A stretch of 64,000 nucleotides of DNA from Streptomyces sp. LUP47B (lineage in GTDB: Bacteria; Actinomycetota; Actinomycetes; Streptomycetales; Streptomycetaceae). Below the pieces are notes generated by a model. That model searched no databases. It was given only the letters and a program-made list of their open reading frames with translations, and was not told where the DNA came from. A program made the position numbers and the translations under genes. Where the stretch lies: the NCBI RefSeq assembly GCF_001746295.1, contig NZ_MJAH01000010.1, forward strand, positions 234,285-298,284, written 5' to 3'. Positions 1 through 11,775 of the stretch are shown piece after piece (position 1 is the first letter of the stretch; each line of letters starts with the position of its first letter).

Positions 1-40
1 CACACCCCCCCCCACAGAAACAGGCCGCCGCAGGCATCCA

Positions 41-77
41 GGGGCGCGGGGAACTGCGCAAAACGCCCGCCCCCACC
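41..77. repeat. Streptomyces intergenic repeat, copy 1
   Basis: G/C-rich repeat with the core GGGGCGCGGGGAACTGCGC followed by a C-rich arm that can pair back. The same core occurs, in opposite orientation, at 63514-63550, and a longer relative lies at 22002-22058. It sits just downstream of the polA stop and could act as a transcript-end hairpin. I recall this family as very common between Streptomyces genes; its mobility is not established. Confidence 0.7.
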
Positions 78-112
78 GAACCCGCACCGAATCCCCACCC
101 CACCGCCGGAGG

Positions 113-2842
113 CTAATGCGCCGCGGACTCCCAGTCCGACCCATCCCCCACCGACACACCCAACGGCACGTTCAGACGCACCGCGTCGGACATCTCCCGG
201 CGGACGATCGACTCCGCCGCCTCCCGCTCCCCCGGCGCGACCTCCAGCACGATTTCGTCGTGGACCTGGAGCAGCATCCGAGAGGCAAGGCCGGCCTCCC
301 GCAGCGCACCGTCCACCTTGAGCATCGCGATCTTGACGATGTCCGCCGCGGTCCCCTGGATCGGCGCGTTGAGAGCCATCCGCTCGGCCGCCTCACGCCG
401 CTGACGGTTGTCGCTGTTGAGGTCGGGCAGATACCGCCGGCGCCCGAAGAGCGTCGCCGTGTACCCCGTCGCCCGGGCCTCGTCGACCGCCCGCCGCAGA
501 TAGTCCCGCACCCCGCCGAACCGCTCGAAGTACGCGTCCATGAGGGCGCGGGCCTCCCCCGCGTCGATGTTCAGCTGCTGCGAGAGCCCGAACGCGGACA
601 ACCCGTACGCCAGCCCGTACGACATCGCCTTGATCTTCCGGCGCATCTCCGCGTCGACCCCACCGGGCTCCACGCCGAACACCTGCGAGGCGGCGGTCGT
701 GTGCAGGTCCTCCCCCGAGGTGAACGCCTCGATGAGCCCCTCGTCCTCGGACAGGTGGGCCATCACCCGCAGCTCGATCTGGCTGTAGTCCGCGGTCATG
801 AGGGACTCGAAGCCCTCCCCCACCACGAACCCGCGCCGGATCGCCCGCCCCTCGTCCGTACGGACCGGGATGTTCTGGAGGTTCGGATCCGTGGACGACA
901 GTCGGCCCGTCGCCGCGACCGTCTGGTTGAACGTCGTATGGATACGCCCGTCCGCGGCGATCGTCTTGATCAGCCCCTCGACGGTCACCCGCAGCTTGGC
1001 CTGCTCACGGTGCCGGAGCATGATCACCGGCAGTTCGTTGTCCGTCTGGGTCGCGAGCCAGGCCAGCGCATCAGCGTCCGTCGTGTAGCCGGTCTTCGTC
1101 TTCTTCGTCTTCGGCAGGCCCAGCTCCCCGAAGAGGACCTCCTGGAGCTGCTTGGGCGAGCCGAGGTTGAACTCGTGCCCGGCCGCCGCGTGCGCCTCCT
1201 TCACGGCCTGCTGGACCGCGCCCGCGAACATCTGCTCCATGGCCTCGAGGTGGGCCCGGTCGGCCGCGATGCCGTGCCGCTCCATGCGAGCCAGCAACGC
1301 GGAGGTGGGCAGCTCCATGTCCCGCAGCAGATCCGCGGCCCCGACCTCCTGCAGGCGGCCCTCGAAGGCCGAGCCCAGATCGAGCACGGCCCGCGCCTGG
1401 ACCATCAGCGCCTCGGCCTCGGCCCCGTCGTCCGTGCCGAAGGCGAGCTGCCCGTCGGCCGCGGCCGGGGGCGCCAGCTCCCGGCCCAGGTACTCCAGCG
1501 ACAGCGCGTCCAGGTCGAAGGACCGGCGCCCCGGCTTGACCAGGTACGCGGCGAGCGCGGTGTCCATGCCGACACCGGCGACGCTCCAGTCGTGCTCGGC
1601 GAAGACCCGCATGGCGCCCTTGGCGTTGTGCAGGACCTTGGGCCGGCCGGCGTCGGCGAGCCAGGCGACCCAGGCCCGCTCGTCGGCCTCGTCCAGCTGG
1701 GACGGGTCGAACCAGGCGGCCGCACCACCGGACGCGGCGAGCGCGACCTCGGCGACCGAGCCGGTCCCGAGACCCCAGGTGTCGACGGTGGCCAGACCCA
1801 GGGGCTGCTGTGCGCCGTGCTCGGCGAGCCAGCCGGCCAGCTCGCCGGTGCCGAGCACCGTGCCGTCCAGCTCCACGCCGGGCGCGACGACCGGGGTGCC
1901 CTCCGCCTCCTCGGCGCCCGGGTCGACGGCCAGGAGCCGCTCCCGCAGGGAGGGGTTCCTGATCTCCAGGGTGTCGAGGATCATCGCGAGGGTCTTGCGG
2001 TCGTACGGAGCTCGCTCCAGGTCGGTGACCGCCTTCGGGAGCTCCACCGTGCGCACCATCTCGGTGAGGCGGCGGTTGAGCTTGACTGCCTCCAGGTGGT
2101 CGCGGAGGTTCTGCCCGGCCTTGCCCTTGACCTCCTCGACGCGCTCGCACAGCTCCGCGAACGAACCGAACTGGTTGATCCACTTCGCGGCGGTCTTCTC
2201 GCCGACGCCGGGGATGCCGGGGAGGTTGTCGGACGGGTCGCCGCGCAGGGCCGCGAAGTCGGGGTACTGGGCGGGCGTCAAGCCGTACTTCTCGAAGACC
2301 TTCTCCGGGGTGAACCGGGTCAGCTCCGAGACGCCCTTCGTCGGGTAGAGCACGGTGGTGTGGTCGGTGACCAGCTGGAAGGAGTCGCGGTCACCGGTGA
2401 CGATCAGCACGTCGAAGCCCTCGGCCTCGGCCTGCGTGGCGAGCGTGGCGATGACGTCGTCGGCCTCGAAGCCGTCGATCGCGAAGCGCGAGACGTGCAT
2501 CGCGTCGAGGAGCTCACCGATCAGCTCGACCTGGCCCTTGAACTCGTCGGGGGTCTTGGAGCGGTTGGCCTTGTACTCCGTGAACTCCTCGGAACGCCAC
2601 GTCTTGCGGGACACGTCGAAGGCCACCGCGAAGTGGGTGGGGGCCTCGTCGCGCAGGGTGTTCGCCAGCATCGACGCGAAGCCGTAGATCGCGTTCGTCG
2701 GCTGGCCGGTCGCGGTGGTGAAGTTCTCCGCGGGCAGCGCGAAGAACGCGCGATAGGCCAGCGAGTGCCCGTCCATGAGCATCAGACGCGGGCGGCTGCC
2801 GCCGGGGCTGGTGTCGGTCTTCTTCGCTGCTGTCTCTGCCAC
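113..2842 (-). CDS. polA: DNA polymerase I
   Basis: Family A DNA polymerase of 909 residues for gap filling, repair and primer removal. The N-terminal 5'-nuclease domain shows LMLMDGHSLAYRAFF, GDRDSFQLV and the helix-hairpin-helix GDPSDNLPGIPGVGEKTAAK. The C-terminal polymerase domain has motif A (DYSQIELR), motif B (RRKIKAMSYGLAYG) and motif C (QVHDE). The middle third, where a 3'-5' exonuclease would lie, shows no DxE-type acidic set, so proofreading is probably absent, as in many actinobacterial enzymes. The start is the GTG giving VAETAAKKTD; the frame is open ten codons further, but this start is preceded by a G-rich stretch and fits the protein's usual beginning. It is divergent from the molybdopterin oxidoreductase. 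Confidence 0.96.
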   Translation of the reverse strand: MAETAAKKTDTSPGGSRPRLMLMDGHSLAYRAFFALPAENFTTATGQPTNAIYGFASMLANTLRDEAPTHFAVAFDVSRKTWRSEEFTEYKANRSKTPDEFKGQVELIGELLDAMHVSRFAIDGFEADDVIATLATQAEAEGFDVLIVTGDRDSFQLVTDHTTVLYPTKGVSELTRFTPEKVFEKYGLTPAQYPDFAALRGDPSDNLPGIPGVGEKTAAKWINQFGSFAELCERVEEVKGKAGQNLRDHLEAVKLNRRLTEMVRTVELPKAVTDLERAPYDRKTLAMILDTLEIRNPSLRERLLAVDPGAEEAEGTPVVAPGVELDGTVLGTGELAGWLAEHGAQQPLGLATVDTWGLGTGSVAEVALAASGGAAAWFDPSQLDEADERAWVAWLADAGRPKVLHNAKGAMRVFAEHDWSVAGVGMDTALAAYLVKPGRRSFDLDALSLEYLGRELAPPAAADGQLAFGTDDGAEAEALMVQARAVLDLGSAFEGRLQEVGAADLLRDMELPTSALLARMERHGIAADRAHLEAMEQMFAGAVQQAVKEAHAAAGHEFNLGSPKQLQEVLFGELGLPKTKKTKTGYTTDADALAWLATQTDNELPVIMLRHREQAKLRVTVEGLIKTIAADGRIHTTFNQTVAATGRLSSTDPNLQNIPVRTDEGRAIRRGFVVGEGFESLMTADYSQIELRVMAHLSEDEGLIEAFTSGEDLHTTAASQVFGVEPGGVDAEMRRKIKAMSYGLAYGLSAFGLSQQLNIDAGEARALMDAYFERFGGVRDYLRRAVDEARATGYTATLFGRRRYLPDLNSDNRQRREAAERMALNAPIQGTAADIVKIAMLKVDGALREAGLASRMLLQVHDEIVLEVAPGEREAAESIVRREMSDAVRLNVPLGVSVGDGSDWESAAH

Positions 2843-3010
2843 GCCCCCGATCCTGCCACGCCCCACTGACACTCAGACCCGCTCGCCGCCGAGGGCACGG
2901 AAGGCGCAAGCTCTGCCGCGGCTCCCTGCAGGCCCGGCAAACACCGTTGTCACCGGCGCGTGCGAGGATCGGAGACGTACCTCACATGTGTGTGCGAAGG
3001 AGAGAGTCCG

Positions 3011-5290
<2,280 letters not shown>

Positions 5291-5343
5291 GCGTTTGCTC
5301 AGCGCAGGCAGTCGTAGCGACCAGGACGAACGGAGCCCGCCCC

Positions 5344-5805
5344 ATGGGTGAGCAGCAGCACGCCACGTTTCCCCAAGAGGTCATCGACGAGTACGCGGCG
5401 CTCGGCGTCGACCTCGTCGCCATGTTCTCGGCCGGCCACCTGGGCACCCGCATGGGCGTGCAGATCGTCGAGGCCTCAGCGGAACGGGTCGTCGGCACCA
5501 TGCCGGTCGAGGGCAACACCCAGCCGTACGGACTGCTGCACGGAGGCGCCTCGGCCGTGCTCGCCGAGACCCTGGGCTCCGTCGGCTCCATGCTGCACGC
5601 CGGGAGCTCGAAGATCGCGGTCGGAGTGGACCTCAACTGCACACACCACCGGGGAGCCCGCTCCGGGCTGGTCACCGGAGTCGCCACACCGGTGCACCGC
5701 GGACGCTCCACCGCGACGTACGAGATCGTCATCAGCGACGAGGAGGGCCGACGCGTCTGCACCGCCCGGCTCACCTGCCTGCTGCGGGACGCCCCCGGCC
5801 GCTAG
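5344..5805 (+). CDS. PaaI-family hotdog thioesterase
   Basis: A 153-residue single hotdog-fold protein. It carries the PaaI-type signature around residues 58-75 (QPYGLLHGGASAVLAETLGS), which holds the catalytic-loop HGG and the acidic residue in the following helix, and ends with typical strands (VGVDLNCTHHRGAR, GRSTATYEIVI). Proteins of this kind hydrolyse phenylacyl-CoA or other acyl-CoA thioesters in the cytoplasm; the substrate cannot be read from sequence. It starts 53 bp after the molybdoenzyme gene on the same strand and may be cotranscribed. A large imperfect hairpin follows its stop. Confidence 0.9.
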   Translation: MGEQQHATFPQEVIDEYAALGVDLVAMFSAGHLGTRMGVQIVEASAERVVGTMPVEGNTQPYGLLHGGASAVLAETLGSVGSMLHAGSSKIAVGVDLNCTHHRGARSGLVTGVATPVHRGRSTATYEIVISDEEGRRVCTARLTCLLRDAPGR

Positions 5806-5810
5806 AGCCT

Positions 5811-5899
5811 CCGGCGGATCAGGCCGACTTCGAGCAACGGTGCCCGATCGGTGAGGCCCCTCCCGCTCGAGCGAAGTCGTCGTCGGCGCGATCCGCCGG
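5811..5899. terminator. Large imperfect hairpin after thioesterase gene
   Basis: Outer arms CCGGCGGATC (5811-5820) and GATCCGCCGG (5890-5899) are exact complements. Inner arms CGACTTCG (5825-5832) and CGAAGTCG (5872-5879) are also exact, followed by GAGC/GCTC. There is no T run. It could serve as a factor-independent terminator of the GC-rich Streptomyces kind or be a structured repeat. Confidence 0.5.
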
Positions 5900-5958
5900 A
5901 CAGGCCCCAGGGCGCACACCGACTGGGCACGAGACCCCGGCACCCCTACCGTTCTCGC

Positions 5959-6645
5959 ATGACCGGTACCGGCCCCGTCGAGCCCGTCAACTCACCGCAG
6001 GCAGGGGAGAATCACGACGTCATCGGCACCGACGAGGCACGTCTGACGGACCGTTGGACATCGTGGTGGGAGAAGCTGTCGCCCAGGGCCCGCCAAGCGG
6101 CTCTGGGAACGGCCGCGTTCACCCTGCTCGCGGCCGGCGTCCTCCTCGCCCGCCTCCTGGCCGACGAGAACCGCACCGCCGTCCCGGACACCCCCGTGCC
6201 CTGGCCCGCCAACGTCACCGCCTGGCGGTACCTCGGACCCGCCGGACTCCCCGAACCCACCGGAACCCACCCCACCAGCGGCCTCTTCCGCTTCGCCGTC
6301 GACGTCCGCAGCGGACCCCCCGTCACCCTCCGGGTCACCGGCGCCGCCTTCACCGGCCTCACCGCCCACGCCCTGCCCGAGACCTTCACCGCGCACGCCG
6401 GCACGACCCGCCGCGTCACCGTGGAGATATCGGTTTCCGACTGTTCGGGTCTCCCGCTGAATGCAGCCCTACCATTTCTTGACGTGACGCTCCGTAACAC
6501 GCGCGCAATACAGCACCACAGTTTCATCTTCGGCCGGGCCTACTCCCACGACCTTTTCAAGCTCCTTCGAGGCGCCTGCGCCACGACAACGGCGTCACAG
6601 GCCGGACGGCCAAGCGGAAGTGCAGGTTCTCAAAATGCGGACTGA
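5959..6645 (+). CDS. Unknown membrane-anchored protein
   Basis: I do not recognise this 228-residue protein. It has a cytoplasmic head of about 45 residues with a WTSWWEKLSPRAR stretch, one membrane segment at about residues 47-67 (AALGTAAFTLLAAGVLLARLL), then an extracellular beta-rich part (FRFAVDVRSGPPVTLRVTGAAF, RRVTVEISVSDC) reminiscent of small Streptomyces Tat/membrane-anchored hypothetical proteins. The last third (TLRNTRAIQHHSFIFGRAYSHDLFKLLRGAC) contains AT-richer codons than the surroundings. The ATG start after a weak upstream region is chosen because the frame further upstream is arginine-rich and lies in the hairpin region. Confidence 0.6.
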   Translation: MTGTGPVEPVNSPQAGENHDVIGTDEARLTDRWTSWWEKLSPRARQAALGTAAFTLLAAGVLLARLLADENRTAVPDTPVPWPANVTAWRYLGPAGLPEPTGTHPTSGLFRFAVDVRSGPPVTLRVTGAAFTGLTAHALPETFTAHAGTTRRVTVEISVSDCSGLPLNAALPFLDVTLRNTRAIQHHSFIFGRAYSHDLFKLLRGACATTTASQAGRPSGSAGSQNAD

Positions 6646-6859
6646 GGGGAAATTCCGCCAAACCGGCTGAGAGCCCCCTCCGCGGAAGCGCGCCATCCAC
6701 CCCGTCATAACAAGAAAGTCACAAGCCAGCGCACAGCGATGCCCTGCCTGCAAACCGGGCTTAGAGTCACGGCCAGTCACCGCTCCATCGGGAGTTCGGT
6801 ACCAGCGCGGCACAAGGCCGCACCCACAAGGGCGCGTGTGCCTGCGGAAAGGACTGATT

Positions 6860-8098
6860 GTGCGACGTTCCATGGTGATACTGACCTCCGTCTTCGCGAC
6901 TGGAGCTCTGACGCTCACCGCCTGCGGCTCCCGAGACGACAAGGGTGGCGACAGCGAAGGCGGAGGTGGCACGACCCTGACGATCGGCGTGGACGCCCCG
7001 CTCTCCGGCGAGAACTCCACCACGGGTCTCGGCATCCAGTACGGCGCCCAGATCGCCGTCGACGATGCCAACAAGAACAAGCTCGTCCCCGGCGTCACCT
7101 TCAAGCTGAAGGCCTACGACGACAAGGCGCAGCCCGCCACCGGCCAGTCCAACGCCACCACGATCACCGGTGACAAGACCGCCGTCGGCGCCGTCGGCCC
7201 GCTGAACTCCGGCGTCGCGCAGACGATGCAGCAGGTGTTCGCCTCGGCCAACATGGTGCAGATCTCCCCCTCGAACACCAACCCCGAGCTGACCCAGGGC
7301 AAGAACTGGCAGACGGCCAAGAAGCGTCCGTACAAGACGTACTTCCGCACCGCCACCACCGACGAGCTCCAGGGCAGCTTCGCCGCCGACTACGCGTACA
7401 ACGGCCTCAAGAAGAAGAAGGTCTTCGTCGTCGACGACAAGCAGACCTACGGCGCCGGCCTCGCGAAGATCTTCAACGAGCAGTTCAAGAAGCTCGGCGG
7501 CACCGTCGTCGGCACCGACCACGTCAACACCGGCGACAAGGACTTCGGTTCCCTCGTCACCAAGGTCAAGAACTCCGGCGCCGACCTGCTCTACTACGGC
7601 GGCCAGTACGACGAGTCCTCGCTGATCACCAAGCAGCTCAAGGGCGGCGGCGTCAAGATCCCGCTGTTCGGCGGCGACGGCATGTTCGCCTCCACCTACA
7701 TCGAGACCGCGGGCACCGCCTCCGAGGGCGACCTCGCCACCGCCGTCGGCGTCCCCGCCGACACCCTGCCCGCCGCCAAGACGTTCATCGAGACGTACAA
7801 GTCCAAGGGCTACAAGGGTGACTACGGCGCCTACGGCGCGTACTCCTACGACGCCACCACCGCCATCATCAAGGCAGTGAAGGCCGCCGTCGACGCCAAC
7901 AGCGGCAAGGTCCCCAGCGACATCAACGCCCTGCGCTCCTCCGTCGTCGACGCCGTCCAGAAGTCCGACTTCGAAGGCATCTCCGGCAAGGTCGCCTTCG
8001 ACCAGTACGGCGACACCACCAACAAGCAGCTCACCGTGTACCAGGTCACCAAGGGTGCGTGGAAGGCTGTGAAGACCGGCACCGCCGACCTCGGCTAG
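6860..8098 (+). CDS. livK: Branched-chain amino acid ABC transporter, substrate-binding lipoprotein
   Basis: Periplasmic-binding-protein type I lipoprotein, 412 residues, that would capture leucine/isoleucine/valine or related amides outside the membrane. The signal peptide RRSMVILTSVFATGALTLTAC ends in a lipobox with Cys22. The mature part shows TIGVDAPLSGENS near the start, GPLNSGVAQTMQQ, SPSNTNP and YTAYGAYSYDAT-like Peripla_BP_6 features. The GTG start at 6860 is set by GGAAAGGA seven bases upstream; the 214 bp before it hold no recognised element. It is first in the liv operon. Confidence 0.93.
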   Translation: MRRSMVILTSVFATGALTLTACGSRDDKGGDSEGGGGTTLTIGVDAPLSGENSTTGLGIQYGAQIAVDDANKNKLVPGVTFKLKAYDDKAQPATGQSNATTITGDKTAVGAVGPLNSGVAQTMQQVFASANMVQISPSNTNPELTQGKNWQTAKKRPYKTYFRTATTDELQGSFAADYAYNGLKKKKVFVVDDKQTYGAGLAKIFNEQFKKLGGTVVGTDHVNTGDKDFGSLVTKVKNSGADLLYYGGQYDESSLITKQLKGGGVKIPLFGGDGMFASTYIETAGTASEGDLATAVGVPADTLPAAKTFIETYKSKGYKGDYGAYGAYSYDATTAIIKAVKAAVDANSGKVPSDINALRSSVVDAVQKSDFEGISGKVAFDQYGDTTNKQLTVYQVTKGAWKAVKTGTADLG

Positions 8099-8131
8099 TC
8101 CAGGCCCAGCAGCGCACAGCAACACCACGAC

Positions 8132-8166
8132 GGGCCGCGCGGGAGGGGACCCCGACCGCGCGGCCC
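8132..8166 (+). terminator. Intercistronic hairpin between livK and livH
   Basis: GGGCCGCGCGG (8132-8142) pairs perfectly with CCGCGCGGCCC (8156-8166) over a 13-nt loop, followed by only two T residues. Position after a binding-protein gene suggests partial termination or mRNA 3' protection, giving more LivK than permease. Confidence 0.7.
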
Positions 8167-8231
8167 TTGCCACACCCCACCCCAGCACGCGATATGTGCA
8201 CACGACCACCAGCGACAATGGAGGCCACGCG

Positions 8232-9161
8232 GTGAACACCCTGCCGCAGCAGCTGGCCAACGGGCTGCTTCTGGGCTCGATGTACGGGCTGATCGCCATC
8301 GGCTACACGATGGTGTACGGCATCGTCCAGCTCATCAACTTCGCGCACGGCGAGATCTTCATGACCGGCGCCTTCGGCGCCTTCACGGTCTACTTCTACC
8401 TCTTGCCCGACGGCACCTCTATGGCCATCGCCGTCCCCCTGATGCTGATAGGCGGCGGAATAGTCGCCATCCTCATCGCCGTCGGAGCGGAACGGTTCGC
8501 CTACCGGCCCCTGCGCGGAGCCCCACGGCTCGCACCGCTCATCACCGCGATCGGTCTCTCCCTGGCCCTCCAGGAAGTCGTCCGCAACTTCTACCCCCAC
8601 GCCGACCGCGCCGTCGCCTTCCCCGGCCTCGACGGCACCCACGACATAGGCTCCGTCACCATCAAGGACGCCGACATCTTCCTCGTGGTCGCCGCCATCG
8701 TCTGCATGTCCGCCCTCGCCTTCTTCGTCCGCAAGTCCCGCACCGGCCGCGCCATGCAGGCCACCGCCCAGGACCCGGACACCGCACAGCTCATGGGCAT
8801 CGACACCAACCGCATCATCGTCATCGCCTTCGCCATCGGCGGGTTCTTCGCCGCCGTCGCCGCCGTCGCCTACGGCCTCAAGTACGGCAGCATCGACTAC
8901 CGCATGGGCTTCCTGATGGGCCTCAAGGCCTTCACCGCAGCCGTCCTCGGCGGCATCGGCAACATCTACGGCGCCATGCTCGGCGGCCTCGTCCTCGGCG
9001 TCGCCGAGACCCTCGCCTCCGCCTACATCGACGACATCCCCGGCATGCACCTCTTCGGCGGCGGCTCCTGGAAGGACGTCTGGGCCTTCTGCCTGCTCAT
9101 CATCGTCCTCCTCGTCAGGCCACAAGGCCTGCTCGGTGAACGCGTAGCGGACAGGGCGTGA
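8232..9161 (+). CDS. livH: Branched-chain amino acid ABC transporter permease LivH
   Basis: Integral membrane permease of 309 residues with about eight hydrophobic segments. It has the LivH-type N-terminus (NTLPQQLANGLLLGSMYGLIAIG), NFAHGEIFMTGAF, and the coupling-loop region GRAMQATAQDPDTAQLMGID that contacts the ATPases. It pairs with LivM to form the channel. The GTG start at 8232 follows GGAGG (8219-8223); a possible start at 8196 lacks a ribosome site. It overlaps livM by four bases. Confidence 0.94.
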   Translation: MNTLPQQLANGLLLGSMYGLIAIGYTMVYGIVQLINFAHGEIFMTGAFGAFTVYFYLLPDGTSMAIAVPLMLIGGGIVAILIAVGAERFAYRPLRGAPRLAPLITAIGLSLALQEVVRNFYPHADRAVAFPGLDGTHDIGSVTIKDADIFLVVAAIVCMSALAFFVRKSRTGRAMQATAQDPDTAQLMGIDTNRIIVIAFAIGGFFAAVAAVAYGLKYGSIDYRMGFLMGLKAFTAAVLGGIGNIYGAMLGGLVLGVAETLASAYIDDIPGMHLFGGGSWKDVWAFCLLIIVLLVRPQGLLGERVADRA

Positions 9162-10936
9162 TCACGATGACCGACACCACCACTCGCGGCCTGATCCCGC
9201 TCCCCCTCGCCGCGGCCCGCGCACTCCTCCTCGCCGGAGGCATCGCCACCGCCGCCTCCGCCTTCCTCGCCTGGACCTGGACCAGCGAGTTCCCCGGCGA
9301 CCTCACCATCAGCGGCTACCCCGGCGGCCTCCAATGGCTGACCTTCATCGCCGGCATCCTCACCACCGTGTTCGCCCTCTCGTCCTACGGCATACGCGGC
9401 CTCGGCGGCCTCATACCCGCCCGCAACAACGCACCCCTGGTGCTCACCGCCCTCGGCGCCTTCGGCGTCACCTGGTACACGATCGTCTCGATCGCCGCCG
9501 AACTCGGCGGACTCGCCAACCTCGAGCCCGGCGGCTGGGTCGCGGCCATCGCCTCCCTCCTGCCCGTCATCGGCGCCTTCGCCCTCCCCGAGCCTCGCAC
9601 CGCGAGCGCCAAGGAGAACCTCAAGGCGTACCTCGCCAAGCCCGACGGCATCCCCCCCGCCCAGCCCCTCAGCCCCTGGCTCGAGCGCGCGATCATCACC
9701 ATCGCCACGATCGTCGGACTCGCCGTCTTCACCTACGGCATCGACACCGAGTACGGCGAACTCTTCGTCGGCTTCCTCATCGTCGTCGTCTTCGGCGTCT
9801 GGGCCCTGCACACCGCAGGCCTCAACGACCGCTTCTCCCGGATCGTCGCCCGCAACCGCAGCTTCACGCTCGCCATGGGCTTCGCCGCCGCGATCGCGTT
9901 CCCCTTCACCCAGAGCAACGACCACTACGCCAACATCGGCGTCAACATCCTGATCTTCGGGACCGTCGCCCTGGGCCTCAACATCGTCGTCGGCCTCGCG
10001 GGCCTCCTCGACCTCGGATACGTCGCCTTCCTCGGCGTCGGCGCCTACACCGCCGCCCTCGTCTCCGGCTCCGAGTTCTCCCGCTTCTCCGGCGTCCACT
10101 TCCCCTTCTGGGCCGCCGCCATCACCGGCGCCGCCGCATCGCTCGTCTTCGGCGTCCTCATCGGCGCCCCCACCCTGCGACTGCGCGGCGACTACCTCGC
10201 CATCGTCACCCTCGGCTTCGGAGAGATCTTCCGCATCTCCGTCAACAACATGGACGGCCAGTCCGGGCCCGACCTCACCAACGGCCCCAACGGCATCCCG
10301 GCCATCCCCGACCTCAATCTCCTCGGGTTCAACCTCGGCCAAGCCCACGACGTCGCCGGCTTCACCCTCGGCCGCTTCGCCAACTACTACCTCCTCATGG
10401 TGCTGATCATGGCCATCGTGGTCCTGGTCTACACCCGAGCCGCCGACTCCCGCATCGGCCGCTCCTGGATCGCCATCCGCGAGGACGAGACCGCCGCGAC
10501 CGCCATGGGCATCAACGGCTTCCGCGTCAAACTCGTCGCCTTCGCCCTCGGCGCCACCCTCGCCGGCCTCGCCGGCACCGTCAGCGCCCACGTCACCTAC
10601 AGCGTCGTCCCGACGCCGTACCAGTTCGCCGGCTCCACACCCCCCAACTCCGCCTTCCTGCTCGCCGCGGTCGTCCTCGGCGGCATGGGCACGGTCGCCG
10701 GCCCCATCCTCGGCGCCGCCCTGCTCTACCTGCTCCCGGAGAAGCTCGTCTTCCTCCAGGACAAGTCGCTGCTGGCCTTCGGCATCGCCCTCATCCTGCT
10801 GATGCGCTTCCGCCCCGAAGGCATCATCGCCAACCGCCGCAACCAACTCGAATTCCACGAGACCGGCCAACTCGACATACCAGAACAAACGACGCTGTCC
10901 GGCGAACCGGCCGCCGTCACCAAGGCGGGGGCGTGA
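9158..10936 (+). CDS. livM: Branched-chain amino acid ABC transporter permease LivM with long N-terminal membrane extension
   Basis: A 592-residue permease. The LivM core occupies the C-terminal half (from about residue 260: NIGVNILIFGTVALGLNIVVG, AFLGVGAYTAAL, GRSWIAIREDETAATAMGI, PNSAFLLAAVVLGGMGT). The first 250 residues are an additional region with several hydrophobic segments (ALLLAGGIATAASAFLAWTW, LTFIAGILTTVFALSSYG, VAAIASLLPVIGAFALP), absent from minimal LivM proteins of about 350-420 residues. The GTG start overlaps the livH stop; an ATG lies three codons in. Confidence 0.93.
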   Translation: MITMTDTTTRGLIPLPLAAARALLLAGGIATAASAFLAWTWTSEFPGDLTISGYPGGLQWLTFIAGILTTVFALSSYGIRGLGGLIPARNNAPLVLTALGAFGVTWYTIVSIAAELGGLANLEPGGWVAAIASLLPVIGAFALPEPRTASAKENLKAYLAKPDGIPPAQPLSPWLERAIITIATIVGLAVFTYGIDTEYGELFVGFLIVVVFGVWALHTAGLNDRFSRIVARNRSFTLAMGFAAAIAFPFTQSNDHYANIGVNILIFGTVALGLNIVVGLAGLLDLGYVAFLGVGAYTAALVSGSEFSRFSGVHFPFWAAAITGAAASLVFGVLIGAPTLRLRGDYLAIVTLGFGEIFRISVNNMDGQSGPDLTNGPNGIPAIPDLNLLGFNLGQAHDVAGFTLGRFANYYLLMVLIMAIVVLVYTRAADSRIGRSWIAIREDETAATAMGINGFRVKLVAFALGATLAGLAGTVSAHVTYSVVPTPYQFAGSTPPNSAFLLAAVVLGGMGTVAGPILGAALLYLLPEKLVFLQDKSLLAFGIALILLMRFRPEGIIANRRNQLEFHETGQLDIPEQTTLSGEPAAVTKAGA

Positions 10937-11775
10937 GCACGATGACGACACAGCCGACACCTGTACTCGAAGCCCGCAACGTCACCATGCGCTTCGGCGG
11001 CCTCACCGCCGTCCGCTCGGTCGACTTCACCGTCAACTCCGGCGAGATCGTCGGCCTCATCGGCCCCAACGGCGCCGGAAAAACCACCTTCTTCAACTGC
11101 CTCACCGGCCTGTACGTCCCCACGGAAGGCACGGTCACCTACAAGGGCACCGTCCTCCCGCCCAAGCCCCACCTCGTGACCCAGGCCGGCATCGCCCGCA
11201 CCTTCCAGAACATCCGCCTGTTCGCCAACATGACGGTCCTCGAGAACGTCCTCGTCGGCCGCCACACGCGGACCAAGGAAGGCCTCTGGTCGGCGCTGCT
11301 CCGCGGCCCCGGCTTCAAGAAGGCGGAGAAGGCCAGCGAGGAACGCGCCATGGAACTCCTCGAGTTCATCGGCCTGGAAGCCAAACGCGACCACCTCGCC
11401 CGCAACCTCCCCTACGGCGAACAGCGCAAGCTCGAGATCGCACGCGCACTCGCGTCCGAACCCGGCCTGCTCCTCCTGGACGAGCCCACCGCCGGCATGA
11501 ACCCCCAGGAGACGCGCGCCACCGAAGAGTTGGTCTTCGCCATCCGCGACAAGGGCATCGCCGTCCTCCTCATCGAGCACGACATGCGCTTCGTCTTCAA
11601 CCTCTCCGACCGCGTCGCCGTCCTCGTCCAGGGCGAAAAACTCGTCGAAGGCACCTCCGACGTCGTCCAGGCCGACGAACGCGTCATCGCCGCCTACCTC
11701 GGCGAACCCTTCGACGGCGACCCCGGCGCGACGGAAGCGCAGAGCACCACCGGTACCAAGGGAGAAGCCCAGTGA
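10933..11775 (+). CDS. livG: Branched-chain amino acid ABC transporter ATP-binding protein LivG
   Basis: Cytoplasmic ABC ATPase of 280 residues that energises the LivHM channel. It has Walker A GPNGAGKTT, a Q-loop region TFQNIRLFANMTVLENV typical of LivG, the signature LPYGEQRKLEIARAL (a divergent LSGGQ, usual in this family), Walker B LLLLDEPTAGMN and the H-loop IEHDMRFVF. The GTG start overlaps the livM stop by four bases. The C-terminal tail past residue 265 is acidic and Thr-rich. Confidence 0.95.
   Translation: MSTMTTQPTPVLEARNVTMRFGGLTAVRSVDFTVNSGEIVGLIGPNGAGKTTFFNCLTGLYVPTEGTVTYKGTVLPPKPHLVTQAGIARTFQNIRLFANMTVLENVLVGRHTRTKEGLWSALLRGPGFKKAEKASEERAMELLEFIGLEAKRDHLARNLPYGEQRKLEIARALASEPGLLLLDEPTAGMNPQETRATEELVFAIRDKGIAVLLIEHDMRFVFNLSDRVAVLVQGEKLVEGTSDVVQADERVIAAYLGEPFDGDPGATEAQSTTGTKGEAQ

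Noticed and set aside
6646..6859. Riboswitch or operator before livK
   Set aside because: No recognisable conserved structure or repeated motif could be identified by eye.
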